Source: CAYXVU01 sp964468725
GTDB lineage: Bacteria > Acidobacteriota > Blastocatellia > UBA7656
Length of the DNA stretch: 15,197 bases
Direction: 5' to 3'
Assembly (NCBI GenBank): GCA_964468725.1
Contig: CAYXVU010000148.1
Location: 1-15,197 of the forward strand
Shown: piece after piece, positions 1 to 8,547 of the stretch
How the letters are laid out: each line of letters opens with the position of its first letter
Position numbering within the stretch: the stretch's first letter is position 1
Program-made: the position numbers and the translations under genes
Notes under the pieces: model-generated
Seen by the model: the letters and a program-made list of their open reading frames with translations, nothing else
Databases searched by the model: none
Told to the model about the DNA's origin: nothing

Positions 1-3000
1 GAACAACAGGGGGCAGACATCGCTTTGACGCTTTACGACTGCAACGATCAAAAAATAATCAGCGTCAACAACGCGCTTACGATCAGAGGGCAAGAGACTA
101 TTTCTTTGATCGCCAACCAATCCGGCTTATACCGCATTGAAATCCTCATCCCCCTTAAAATATCGCCGCCGGGAGCCTACACATTGACGCTCTCCGACAC
201 CCGGGTGGCAACTGCAAAAGATCGCCGTCGCCTGCTGGCCGACTATGCTGTTGCCGAAGGGTTGGGACTCGAACAACGGGATGACTCGCATCATCGCAGT
301 TTGGCTCTCACAAAGTTTGAAACCGCCCTGACCATTTATCGAGCAGAAGGCGACCTCAGCAACCAAGCTCGCACCCTGAATAAAATTGCCCTTCTTCACC
401 GCCAGCTCTATCGCTCGGAGCAAGCGCACACGCTCTTTGCCGAATCCTTGCAACTCAGTCGCCGGGCAAGTGATCGCTTCGCGCAATCTGATGCTCTGAT
501 CGGACTTGGCTTTGCTGAATTGTCGGCTTCAGAATTGCCCAGCGCTTGGCGTTACTTGCGGGAGGCCGAAGCGCTTAAAAACGCCCTTGATGACGAGGTG
601 GGGCTGGCGCGAATCTTCAGTTACTTTGGCAGCACGGCACGCATGGCTAGCGACTATCAACGAGCACTGGATTATTTCAAACAATCTTTGATGCGTTTTC
701 GCGCCCTCAATAGCTTTAACGAAATCGTCTCCGTGCTTACGCAAATCGGGATCACCCATACCACACTCGGCGACCCCAAACAGGCGATTGACTACTTCCA
801 AGAAGCACGCAACCTCAATCAACACTTAAACAATCGCAAAGATGAAGGCTGGCTGTTGAATAAGATTGGCGAAGCCAATTACGCACAGAGTAATTATGTG
901 GCTGCGCTCGATGCATACCGCCGCGCTTTACCTCTGATTCGAGAGTCAGGAGATATAACCTGCGAAGCCGTCATATATGCCAACTTCGGCACCTCAAAGA
1001 TGGAGCTAGGCAATTACTCCGAAGCGATTGAGGATTTGGAGCAATCTCTCAAACTCTTTAGGGAGGTGCGCAATATTAGTGCCGAAGCGAACACCCTGGC
1101 GAAAATGGGTAGAGTCTACAGCAAAGTCGGAGAGCTACAAAAAGCCCGTGACGTTTGCGCACTGGCATTGCGTCTGCTGCGCGAGAGCGGTAAGTTGCAG
1201 GGTGAATCGCTCATCCTTTACTCATTGGCCATGATCGAACGCGATCATGGCAATTACGCAATCGCGTTAGACATTATGGCTGAAGCCCTGCAAGCCGTCG
1301 AAACAACGCGCGCTATGCTTACCAACCATCATTTGCGAACCTCCTACAGTAGCCGCGTGAGAAATTATTACGACACATATGTAGACATCCTCATGCAACT
1401 CGACAAAGAGTCACCCGCCGGTCAACATGCTCACAGCGCCTTTCGCGCCTGCGAACTCAACCGCGCGCGGATCCTCAATGAGATTCTGGACGAAGCACAT
1501 GCAGACATTCATTCAAACAGCGACCCAAATCTGCTAGCCGCCGAACAGGCTTTGCAAGAGAAACTAAATGTCAAAGCCAACGCCCTTCTACGCGCGCAAA
1601 TTCAGAAGGCTGACAATGAAATCACTCAGGCGCTCCGACGGGAAATCAACGAACTCACGATTGCCTACCACGAAGTGCAGGCGCAAATCAGCGCCGCCAG
1701 CACGCGACGCTTATCGCTTGCGCAACCCGCAACGCTCACTCTGCAAGAGATTCAAGAGCGCATACTCGACGATGACACCTTGTTGCTGGAATACACACTC
1801 GGCAAGCAACGCAGCTATCTTTGGGTCATCTCGAAAACAACGGTGAACACTTTCGAATTAACATCTCGCCAAATCATCGAACCTCTCGCTTTGCAGGTCT
1901 CCGAACTCCTGACCGCACGTAACAAAATTGTGCGCTTTGAGACGCCAGGTGAAAGGAGCGAGCGCATCCGCGTTGCTGATGCAGAGTTTCTGCAAACCGC
2001 AAGGCAGTTGCGCGATCTCATCATCCAGCCTGCGGCAGCGTATCTGACCAAGAAGCGGTTGTTGATCGTCAGCGACCGCGCATTGCATTACATCCCGTTT
2101 GCAGCTTTGCCATCCGTGAAAGAATCACCATCGGCGCAGCTCTACCGTCCGTTGATCCTCGACTTTGAAATTGTCAATCTCCCTTCGGCCACGACATTAG
2201 CAAAGCTACGACAGGAAACCGCAGGCCGCACCGTCGCCCCGAAGACCTTGGCTATTTTTGCAGACCCGGTATTCAGACGCGAAGACAAGCGTCTCAAAGC
2301 AATGTCATCCCCGCTTTCACGCCACAACAAAACCGTAAGTCTACGCCGTGTCGCTCTCGAACTGGACAGTTCATTCGATTGCAGCCATGCTGAGACCCGC
2401 GCTGCATCTGACGAGTTCGAACGCATTGCGCGCCTCCCTTTTACACGTAGCGAAGCCGAAGCCATCGCCGCGATGGTGCCGAATGAGATGAAAAAGGTAG
2501 CGCTCGGATTCGACGCCAACCGCGAGAATGCCTTGCGCCAGGAGTTGAGTCAGTATCGGTATCTCCACTTTGCCACTCATAGTTGGATTGACAGCTCGCA
2601 CCCGGAGTTGAGCAGCATCATTCTCTCCACAGTCAACGAACAAGGTGAAGAGCGGAATGGATTCCTACGCGCCCATGAGATCTTCCGCTTACATTTGCCT
2701 GCCGAACTGGTGGTCTTAAGCGGATGTCAGACCGGACTCGGTAAAGATGTCAAAAGCGAAGGATTGATCGGTTTGACGCGCAGTTTTATGTACGCCGGAG
2801 CCGTACGCGTCCTGGTCAGTTTGTGGGATGTGAACGACGAAAGCACGGCGGAATTGATGGCGCGTTTCTATCAACGGACACTGGGCGCGGAGCAATTGAG
2901 TCCGGCAGCCGCATTACGCGCGGCGCAAGTTTCAATGCTTCATGATCAACGCTGGAATGCGCCCTACTATTGGGCGGCTTTCGTTCTGCAAGGCGAGTAT

Positions 3001-3006
3001 AAATAG
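1..3006 (+). CDS. TPR-repeat CHAT-domain (caspase-like) peptidase, 5' truncated by window edge
   Basis: The frame is open from base 1 (reading EQQGADIALTLYDC), so the true start lies left of the window and the TTG at 25 is not a convincing start. About 1000 residues are visible, numbered here from base 1. Residues ~1-65 form a beta-rich segment like the pre-peptidase-type N-terminal domain common in exported CHAT-TPR proteins. About eight TPR units spaced ~40 residues apart fill ~97-430. A charged helical, probably coiled-coil segment lies at ~510-570. The CHAT peptidase domain fills ~668-1000. The His-Cys dyad is present: H860 in HFATHSW and C909 in LSGCQTGLG, followed by the usual GLTRSFMYAGA and SLWDVND motifs. 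CHAT is a clan CD cysteine peptidase family related to caspases and separase; the TPRs probably bind a partner or substrate. The signal peptide and substrate cannot be seen. It ends in TAG, 20 bp from the convergent gene 2. The family call is firm; the role is unknown. Confidence 0.93.
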   Translation, partial: EQQGADIALTLYDCNDQKIISVNNALTIRGQETISLIANQSGLYRIEILIPLKISPPGAYTLTLSDTRVATAKDRRRLLADYAVAEGLGLEQRDDSHHRSLALTKFETALTIYRAEGDLSNQARTLNKIALLHRQLYRSEQAHTLFAESLQLSRRASDRFAQSDALIGLGFAELSASELPSAWRYLREAEALKNALDDEVGLARIFSYFGSTARMASDYQRALDYFKQSLMRFRALNSFNEIVSVLTQIGITHTTLGDPKQAIDYFQEARNLNQHLNNRKDEGWLLNKIGEANYAQSNYVAALDAYRRALPLIRESGDITCEAVIYANFGTSKMELGNYSEAIEDLEQSLKLFREVRNISAEANTLAKMGRVYSKVGELQKARDVCALALRLLRESGKLQGESLILYSLAMIERDHGNYAIALDIMAEALQAVETTRAMLTNHHLRTSYSSRVRNYYDTYVDILMQLDKESPAGQHAHSAFRACELNRARILNEILDEAHADIHSNSDPNLLAAEQALQEKLNVKANALLRAQIQKADNEITQALRREINELTIAYHEVQAQISAASTRRLSLAQPATLTLQEIQERILDDDTLLLEYTLGKQRSYLWVISKTTVNTFELTSRQIIEPLALQVSELLTARNKIVRFETPGERSERIRVADAEFLQTARQLRDLIIQPAAAYLTKKRLLIVSDRALHYIPFAALPSVKESPSAQLYRPLILDFEIVNLPSATTLAKLRQETAGRTVAPKTLAIFADPVFRREDKRLKAMSSPLSRHNKTVSLRRVALELDSSFDCSHAETRAASDEFERIARLPFTRSEAEAIAAMVPNEMKKVALGFDANRENALRQELSQYRYLHFATHSWIDSSHPELSSIILSTVNEQGEERNGFLRAHEIFRLHLPAELVVLSGCQTGLGKDVKSEGLIGLTRSFMYAGAVRVLVSLWDVNDESTAELMARFYQRTLGAEQLSPAAALRAAQVSMLHDQRWNAPYYWAAFVLQGEYK

Positions 3007-3026
3007 CGACCGGAAGCGTCGTTTCA

Positions 3027-4805
3027 TCAGGGGGTACGATTAATGGCATAGAGCCGCAACTCTCCCATATTCTCCCCGAAATCATGCTGGCCGCGTTCGA
3101 CAAACCGGATGCCGGAACCGGCGACCAAATCCCGGACGGTGCTTGATACCAACACTTCGTCGGCGATGGCTCTGGCAACGACGTGGCGAGCAATCTCTAC
3201 CGCTAAACCGCTAATGCCAGTCTCCAGCAGATCACACTCGCCTGTATGCAGTCCAGTTTGCGCGACGACGCCAACGCGCCGCGCGATTTCATTGATCGCC
3301 AAGGCGCAGCGAATGGCGCGTGCAGGGCCATCAAAGGTCGCCAAACAACCGGCTGTACCGATGGCGATTTCTCTGCCCCGAAAGAGTTGAACCTCTTTTC
3401 TTATGTAAGCCGTGAAACGGCTTAATGTCTCTGCAGACAGTGAATCCGCATTCACAACCTGAGTAATCAGCACCGTAGCCAAGACGCGGTCATAGAAACC
3501 ATGATGCCGCATGCCGGTTAAAAACTCCTCAATCTCGTCGAGAATCTCGTCCTGTTGCCCGACAAATGGCAGATGATCCATACCGGGCAGTTCGATATAT
3601 TTCGCTCCGGCAATACGCTCTGCCAAATAGCGGCCTTCTTCGACTTTCAAACAGAGATCGCCCGTCCGATGCAGAACCAGCGTCGGCACGCGAATGGTTG
3701 GCAAGATATAACGAATATCAATCTCGGCATTCATCTGAGTCAGCGCCAACGCCGCACCGGGGCTAGCACCCATTCGAAGGTAGGTTGCCCACCATCTCTG
3801 AAATTGCAGGTCATCCGCCATGCTCGGCGCTCGTTCAGCAAGGCCAACCGGGCCGCCCCAATTCCTCTGTATCTCTTCAAAAAAGTGGTGCCGCTGATCG
3901 GCAGTGGGCGCCCACGGATAATCCTCTGCCCAGATGCGTTTGGCATACGATCCGATCATCACCAGGGCTGATGTCTTCTCCGGATAGGTTGCCGCAAAAA
4001 GGCTGCACATCGGGCCGCCTTCGGAAACACCGACCAACGCGGCGCGTTCGATGCCGACGGCATCCATCACAGCTCGCACATCATCCATTCGCTGTTCGAG
4101 CGTCGGCAATTCCGTCAGCGGGACTCTGTCCGATAGCCCTGTCCCGCGTTTATCAAACAAGACCAGGCGCGAGAATGAAGCCAAGCGGGTGAGAAAGCGA
4201 GCAAATGATGGCTCTTCCCAAAAGTACTCCAGATGGGACACCCACCCCATGACAAAGACCAAATCGAGCGGGGCATCGCCGACGACCTGATAGGCGATGT
4301 TGACATCGCCGCTTGAAGCGTATTGCGTTTGCGGCGGCTTCGCCAAGCGGAAGGCCGGAGCTGCTGCTGAAAGGGGAGGCAAGGCTGTTGAGGAGTCTCC
4401 AATCTCGGCTTTGACACTAAACTGCTGATGGCTGTGTGATTGAGAAGTCATCGCCGTAGACTCTAGCAAGATTCCGCCGTCTTCTTTGACTTCAACCGCA
4501 AAACGGTAGCCGCGACGCGGCAACGTTTCGATATATTGCCCGCCATCCGGTCGCAATCCGAGTGATTTTCTGAGCAGCGAGATATTGACCGCCAGATTAG
4601 CCTCTTCGACGAAGGTATCCGGCCAGACCTGGCTCATCACCTCTTCTTTGCCGAGCACCCGCCCGGCGTTTTGTAAAAAGACGACGAGAGTGTCGAAAGC
4701 CTTTGGCGTCAGGGGAACCAGCTCGCCGCTTCGATACAAAACGCCTTCCGACAAATCCAATCGAAAAGGCCCGAACTCATAGATTGTTTTTGAAGATGAT
4801 GGCAT
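3027..4805 (-). CDS. Winged-helix / alpha-beta hydrolase / degenerate class III cyclase-domain fusion regulator
   Basis: A 592-residue protein if begun at the ATG at 4805. A TTG at 4820 would add five residues, but neither start has a strong Shine-Dalgarno and ATG is preferred. Residues ~5-105 are an OmpR/PhoB/CadC-type winged helix, ending in the typical YIETLPRRGYRF. A Ser/Gln-rich linker follows. Residues ~160-430 are an alpha/beta hydrolase with a full apparent triad: S261 in GVSEGG, D383 in HRTGD and H411 in GMDHLPF. Residues ~435-587 resemble the class III adenylate cyclase domain often fused to such hydrolases (RGRE, ATFDGPARAI, GLHTGE, EVLVSSTVRDLVAGSG). Its two metal Asp positions are Q449 and A485, and the transition-state Asn/Arg positions are E537 and H541, so it is predicted inactive as a cyclase. 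No TM helix is seen, so it is likely a cytoplasmic one-component regulator in which the hydrolase fold binds or cleaves a small ligand. It is divergent from the tricorn gene and ends in tandem TGA codons. Confidence 0.92.
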   Translation of the reverse strand: MPSSSKTIYEFGPFRLDLSEGVLYRSGELVPLTPKAFDTLVVFLQNAGRVLGKEEVMSQVWPDTFVEEANLAVNISLLRKSLGLRPDGGQYIETLPRRGYRFAVEVKEDGGILLESTAMTSQSHSHQQFSVKAEIGDSSTALPPLSAAAPAFRLAKPPQTQYASSGDVNIAYQVVGDAPLDLVFVMGWVSHLEYFWEEPSFARFLTRLASFSRLVLFDKRGTGLSDRVPLTELPTLEQRMDDVRAVMDAVGIERAALVGVSEGGPMCSLFAATYPEKTSALVMIGSYAKRIWAEDYPWAPTADQRHHFFEEIQRNWGGPVGLAERAPSMADDLQFQRWWATYLRMGASPGAALALTQMNAEIDIRYILPTIRVPTLVLHRTGDLCLKVEEGRYLAERIAGAKYIELPGMDHLPFVGQQDEILDEIEEFLTGMRHHGFYDRVLATVLITQVVNADSLSAETLSRFTAYIRKEVQLFRGREIAIGTAGCLATFDGPARAIRCALAINEIARRVGVVAQTGLHTGECDLLETGISGLAVEIARHVVARAIADEVLVSSTVRDLVAGSGIRFVERGQHDFGENMGELRLYAINRTP

Positions 4806-4904
4806 ATCCGGATCCCACAAGCCGTCTGATGGTGATTTTCTCTCGGTCAGCCTTACCAGATCGGACGAACGAACTCTCAGACGTAGTCATCGTAAACGCG
4901 CACC

Positions 4905-4933
4905 ATTATAGTCAGGCGACCGAATTGCGACAA
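4905..4933 (-). promoter_or_regulatory. Predicted sigma70-type promoter of the fusion regulator
   Basis: On the minus strand, TTGTCG (4933-4928, 4 of 6 matches to TTGACA) is followed after exactly 17 bp by a perfect TATAAT (4910-4905). The start site would fall near 4898, giving a leader of about 93 nt before the ATG at 4805. This is a pattern match only, but it has the best hexamers and spacing seen in the intergenic region. Confidence 0.55.
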
Positions 4934-4981
4934 CATCCGCAGCAAGCATCCGTTTGGCTTATGAAAAACTGAACTAATCTT

Positions 4982-5085
4982 GCGGCTAGCCGCTTGATCT
5001 CGGTGGCGTACGCGAAGGGGTTGCCAATCCCTTCGAGAAACGATAAACAGTATTTTGCACCTTGCCTTTCGCCTCATCAGGCGAA
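4982..5085 (+). promoter_or_regulatory. Structured leader / possible operator upstream of the tricorn-like gene
   Basis: Four inverted repeats lie in about 100 bp. GCGGCTAGCCGC at 4982-4993 is a perfect 12-bp palindrome. GCGTACGC at 5006-5013 is an 8-bp palindrome. CGAAGGG (5013-5019) pairs with CCCTTCG (5029-5035) around a 9-nt loop. TTCGCCT (5068-5074) pairs with AGGCGAA (5079-5085) around CATC, ending 15 nt before the Shine-Dalgarno. The first could be an operator and the last an RNA hairpin affecting translation. A weak -10-like TAATCT at 4975-4980 sits just before the first palindrome, without a good -35. No known riboswitch was recognised. Apart from this and the minus-strand promoter, 4806-5113 shows nothing coding. 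Confidence 0.35.
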
Positions 5086-5100
5086 CCACATTTTGAGTAC

Positions 5101-5106
5101 AGGAGG
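5101..5106 (+). promoter_or_regulatory. Shine-Dalgarno AGGAGG fixing the tricorn-homologue start
   Basis: A perfect AGGAGG lies 7 nt before the ATG at 5114. It decides for that start over the upstream in-frame TTG at 4994, whose extra 40 residues do not look like a signal peptide or domain and run through the hairpin-rich leader. Confidence 0.85.
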
Positions 5107-5113
5107 TTGCTCG

Positions 5114-8100
5114 ATGAAATGTATGGTCAGACCCAAAATGAAAAGAAATCTGTTTGTCAAACATTCCAAATTCCTCGGCATCGTCGCGCTCTTTTGGTTT
5201 GCGCTCACACCGTCATCCGCCTCAGCGCAAACCAAACTATTGCGCTTCCCCGATCTGCATGGTGATCGTGTCGTATTTACTTACGGAGGCGATTTATGGA
5301 TCGCACCCGTCGCCGGAGGTGCAGCGACACGATTGACTGCCCACCCTGGCGTCGAAGTCTTTGCGAAGTTTTCTCCTGATGGGAAATGGATCGCTTTCAC
5401 GGGTCAGTATGATGGCGATGAGCAAGTCTATGTGGTTTCAGCCAGCGGCGGCGAGCCGAAGCAATTGACATACTACCCGGCTCGCGGCCCGCTCCCGCCG
5501 CGTTGGGGGTACGATCATCAAGTTTATGGTTGGTCGAAAGATGGCAAATCAGTGCTCTTTCGCTCTTTTCGAGATTCGTGGGCGCTGCCGATTTCCAAAC
5601 TCTATACTGTCCCGGCTACCGGAGGCGCGGCAGAAGCGTTACCCATGCCCGAATCTGGCGCTGGCGATTACTCGCCGGAGGGCACTCAGATAGTTTATTC
5701 GCCAATGGCGCGTGATTTCCGCTCCGAAAAACGCTATGGCGGAGGGCAAGCCAACGATCTCTACATCTTTGATCTGAAAACCTACGATGCGAAGCGTATC
5801 ACTGATAACCCGCGCGCTGACCGTGACCCGATGTGGATTGGCCAAACCATCTATTTCAACTCTGACCGAGACGGACATTTCAACCTCTTTGCATATGACA
5901 CAGCGAGCGGCAAGACCGCGCAAATGACCAGTAGTAAAGTGTGGGATGTGCGCTGGCCGAGCAGCGACAATGAAGGCCGTATCGTTTATGAACTCAACGG
6001 CGAATTACAGCTCTTTGATACCCGTAATAAAAAGAGCACGGCCATTTCGATTACCGTCCCGAATGACGGGCTGGCCCGCCGTCCGAAAACCCAATCGGTA
6101 GCAGGATACGTCGAAGATGTTGAGCTTAGCCCGAAAGGTGAGCGCGCGCTGTTTTGTGCGCGTGGCGACATCTTTACGGTGCCGATTGAAAAAGGCCCGA
6201 CACGTAATTTGACCCACTCATCCAATGCCCATGACAAATGGCCGCGTTGGTCGCCTGATGGTTCGAAAATCGCTTTCATCTCCGATCAATCAGGCGAGGA
6301 AGAAATCTACCTCATCGCTCAGGATGGTTCGATGCCGCCCGAACAACTGACCACCGGGGGCAAAACTATGCGGTATGCCCCGGAATGGTCGCCTGACGGT
6401 AAATACCTCGCCTTCAGCGATAAGGATGGGAGAGTCTTCACCCTCACCGTCGCGGATCGCAAACTCACTGAAGTCGCTCGCGACATTCGAGGGCAAGTGC
6501 GCGATTATGTCTGGTCGCCGCGCGGCAACCATCTGGCTTTCAGTATGAATGATGCCAACGGGTTCTCCTCGATCTATATCTGGACGGCAAGCGAGAGCAA
6601 ACTCCGTCGCGTCACCGATGAAATGTTCAACGAAACCAACCCGGCGTGGGATGCACAGGGCAATTATCTCTACTATCTGAGCACACGCGAATTTGCCCCA
6701 CAAATTTCGGGCATCGAATTCAACTTTGCAACCAACCGCGATGTCTCCATCTATGCGATGTCGCTCCGCAAAGATGTGCCCCATCCCTTTCCGCCGGAGA
6801 GTGATGAAGTGACCATCGCAAAAGAAACAAGCGAACCCGGCAAACCTGCCGAGGCGGCCAAACCGGCGGCTTCTGCGGAGGCGAAACCTGCATCATCATC
6901 CGAATTGAAGATTGACTTTGAAGGCATCGCCAATCGTGTTGCTCGCGTGCCGGTTGATGCCGCCAATTACAGCGGTCTGTCTGCGAAGACCGGCCATTTG
7001 CTCTACACCATCAGTTCGGCGTTCTATTATGGGCGCGGCGGCGACCGACTGCCGTCCTTGCGAATCTACTCACTCAAAGATCGTAAGGAGACCCCGCTCA
7101 TCGAAGGCGCGTTCGGTTACGCCCTCTCCGCCGATGGCTCAAAGATGATCGTTGTGCAAGGCGGCGGCTTTAGCCTCTATGACGCCAATCCGCAAGCCGA
7201 GCGAACCCGCAAACCAATCTCAACTTCCGGCCTCGTTGCCGACATCGTACCGGCTCAGGAATTTGAGCAAATCTTTAATGAAGTGTGGCGACGCTATCGG
7301 GACTTTTTCTATGTGGAGAACATGCATGGCTATGACTGGGAGGCGTTGCGCCAACAGTACAAACCGCTGTTGCAATACGTGGCTCACCGCTCGGATCTGA
7401 ATTACGTCATCAGCGAAATGATCGCCGAACTCACGGTTCAACATGCCTACATTGACGGCGGCGATTTCCAGATTCCACCGCGCCAATCTGTCGCGCTGCT
7501 CGGCGCGCGGCTCACCTTCGACAAGCAGGCGATGCGCTACAAGATCGCCAAGATATTCGAAGGTCAAAACGAAGAAGACATCTATCGCTCGCCGCTCAAT
7601 GAAATCGGCATCAATGTGGCAGTCGGTGATTATGTTTTAGCCATAGATGGTGTCGAGTTGAAAACCGACGAAGACCCTTATCGCTTGCTGCGCGGGAAAG
7701 CGGGCAATTCGGTTACTTTGACAGTCAACAACAAACCCTCATTCGACGGAGCGCGCAAAGTTTCGTATCGCCCGATCACCAACGAAGGCAATCTGGTCTA
7801 CCTCGATTGGGTCAATGCCTGTCGTCGTCGAGTTGATCAACTGACAGGCGGACGCGTCGGCTACATTCACGTCCCTGACATGGGTGCCAACGGAATCCGA
7901 GAGTTCATCAAATGGTATTACGGTCAGATTAACAAAGAAGGACTGATCGTTGATGTACGAGCCAACGGAGGCGGCAATGTCTCTCGGATGTTGATCGAGC
8001 GATTGCGACGTAAATGGCTGGCAACCGGCTATGCGCGAACGGTCGAAGAAGGCACAACCTACCCGGATCAAGTCTTTCTCGGCCCGATGGCAGCATTGCT

Positions 8101-8461
8101 CAATGAGAACTCGGCATCGGATGGAGACATCTTCCCGGCGATGTTCCGTGAAGCCGGACTGGGCCCGCTGATCGGCAAGCGGTCTTGGGGGGGAGTTGTG
8201 GGCATCACAAATCGCGGAACCTTGATTGACGGCGGCGTGGTCAACGTACCGGAATTTGGTTTTGCCAATACCAAAGGCGAATGGATCATCGAAGGCTACG
8301 GTGTTGACCCTGACATCGTGGTTGAGAACGATCCGAAGTCGCTAATTGAAGGCCGCGACCCGCAACTCGAACGCGCCGTTGCAGAGGTCATGAAGAAATT
8401 AGCCGGAAAGAAAGTCGGAGTGCCTCCGAAACCGACGCCGCTCGTGAAGACCAAACCCTAA
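5114..8461 (+). CDS. Exported tricorn protease homologue (beta-propeller, PDZ, S41 core)
   Basis: 1115 residues. The start is set by AGGAGG 7 nt upstream and gives a signal peptide: basic N-region, hydrophobic core FLGIVALFWFALT, and likely cleavage after SASA (~residue 38). Beta-propeller sequence with many PD40-type repeats (FSPDGKWIAF, WSPDGSKIAF, WSPDGKYLAF) runs to ~710. It is interrupted at ~570-600 by an Ala/Pro/Lys/Glu-rich linker that probably separates the two propellers. A helical C1 segment (~713-790) ends in the catalytic His777 of VQHAYIDGGD. A PDZ-like domain covers ~794-891 and the S41 core ~914-1090. The likely nucleophile is S1002 in NENSASDGD. The C-terminal RDPQLERAVAEV is typical of bacterial homologues. 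In archaeal tricorn, peptides enter through the propellers and leave as short di- to tetrapeptides; here the site would be periplasmic. The M14 gene follows in the same direction. All expected parts are present. Confidence 0.95.
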   Translation: MKCMVRPKMKRNLFVKHSKFLGIVALFWFALTPSSASAQTKLLRFPDLHGDRVVFTYGGDLWIAPVAGGAATRLTAHPGVEVFAKFSPDGKWIAFTGQYDGDEQVYVVSASGGEPKQLTYYPARGPLPPRWGYDHQVYGWSKDGKSVLFRSFRDSWALPISKLYTVPATGGAAEALPMPESGAGDYSPEGTQIVYSPMARDFRSEKRYGGGQANDLYIFDLKTYDAKRITDNPRADRDPMWIGQTIYFNSDRDGHFNLFAYDTASGKTAQMTSSKVWDVRWPSSDNEGRIVYELNGELQLFDTRNKKSTAISITVPNDGLARRPKTQSVAGYVEDVELSPKGERALFCARGDIFTVPIEKGPTRNLTHSSNAHDKWPRWSPDGSKIAFISDQSGEEEIYLIAQDGSMPPEQLTTGGKTMRYAPEWSPDGKYLAFSDKDGRVFTLTVADRKLTEVARDIRGQVRDYVWSPRGNHLAFSMNDANGFSSIYIWTASESKLRRVTDEMFNETNPAWDAQGNYLYYLSTREFAPQISGIEFNFATNRDVSIYAMSLRKDVPHPFPPESDEVTIAKETSEPGKPAEAAKPAASAEAKPASSSELKIDFEGIANRVARVPVDAANYSGLSAKTGHLLYTISSAFYYGRGGDRLPSLRIYSLKDRKETPLIEGAFGYALSADGSKMIVVQGGGFSLYDANPQAERTRKPISTSGLVADIVPAQEFEQIFNEVWRRYRDFFYVENMHGYDWEALRQQYKPLLQYVAHRSDLNYVISEMIAELTVQHAYIDGGDFQIPPRQSVALLGARLTFDKQAMRYKIAKIFEGQNEEDIYRSPLNEIGINVAVGDYVLAIDGVELKTDEDPYRLLRGKAGNSVTLTVNNKPSFDGARKVSYRPITNEGNLVYLDWVNACRRRVDQLTGGRVGYIHVPDMGANGIREFIKWYYGQINKEGLIVDVRANGGGNVSRMLIERLRRKWLATGYARTVEEGTTYPDQVFLGPMAALLNENSASDGDIFPAMFREAGLGPLIGKRSWGGVVGITNRGTLIDGGVVNVPEFGFANTKGEWIIEGYGVDPDIVVENDPKSLIEGRDPQLERAVAEVMKKLAGKKVGVPPKPTPLVKTKP

Positions 8462-8467
8462 ACCAAC

Positions 8468-8503
8468 GCGAGGGGCTGGCATCTCACCTTGCCAGCCTCT
8501 TGC
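8468..8503 (+). terminator. Strong hairpin after the tricorn-like gene, without a T-run
   Basis: GGCTGGC (8474-8480) pairs perfectly with GCCAGCC (8491-8497). The stem extends outward to 8468/8503 with two G-U pairs, giving about 13 bp around a 10-nt loop. It begins 7 nt after the TAA. No T-tract follows, so it may be a weak terminator or a stability hairpin between two co-transcribed genes rather than a classical intrinsic terminator. Confidence 0.4.
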
Positions 8504-8535
8504 TCGCACTCCAGTGGAACTCTTATCACTTTGAC

Positions 8536-8539
8536 GGAG
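8536..8539 (+). promoter_or_regulatory. Shine-Dalgarno GGAG fixing a GTG start for the M14 gene
   Basis: GGAG in ACGGAGAAAC lies 8 nt before the in-frame GTG at 8548. That start gives a clean signal peptide. The upstream in-frame TTG at 8500 lies within the hairpin region and would put extra residues before the signal sequence. Confidence 0.65.
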
Positions 8540-8547
8540 AAACTTTT

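Noticed and set aside
2142..2519. A 125-codon minus-strand frame inside the CHAT gene
   Set aside because: It is a shadow frame opposite strongly conserved CHAT coding sequence, with Arg/Ser-rich composition and no start signal.
1..3006. A Craspase-like (type III-E CRISPR) TPR-CHAT component
   Set aside because: No gRAMP gene, Cas1/2 or repeat array is in the window, and the N-terminal beta segment fits the common exported CHAT-TPR family better.
4994..5113. N-terminal extension of the tricorn homologue from a TTG at 4994
   Set aside because: AGGAGG 7 nt before the ATG at 5114 and the signal peptide from that Met define the start; the extension crosses palindromic leader sequence.
8188..8194. 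Possible frameshift at a run of seven G in the tricorn homologue
   Set aside because: The frame stays intact and conserved S41 sequence continues on both sides.
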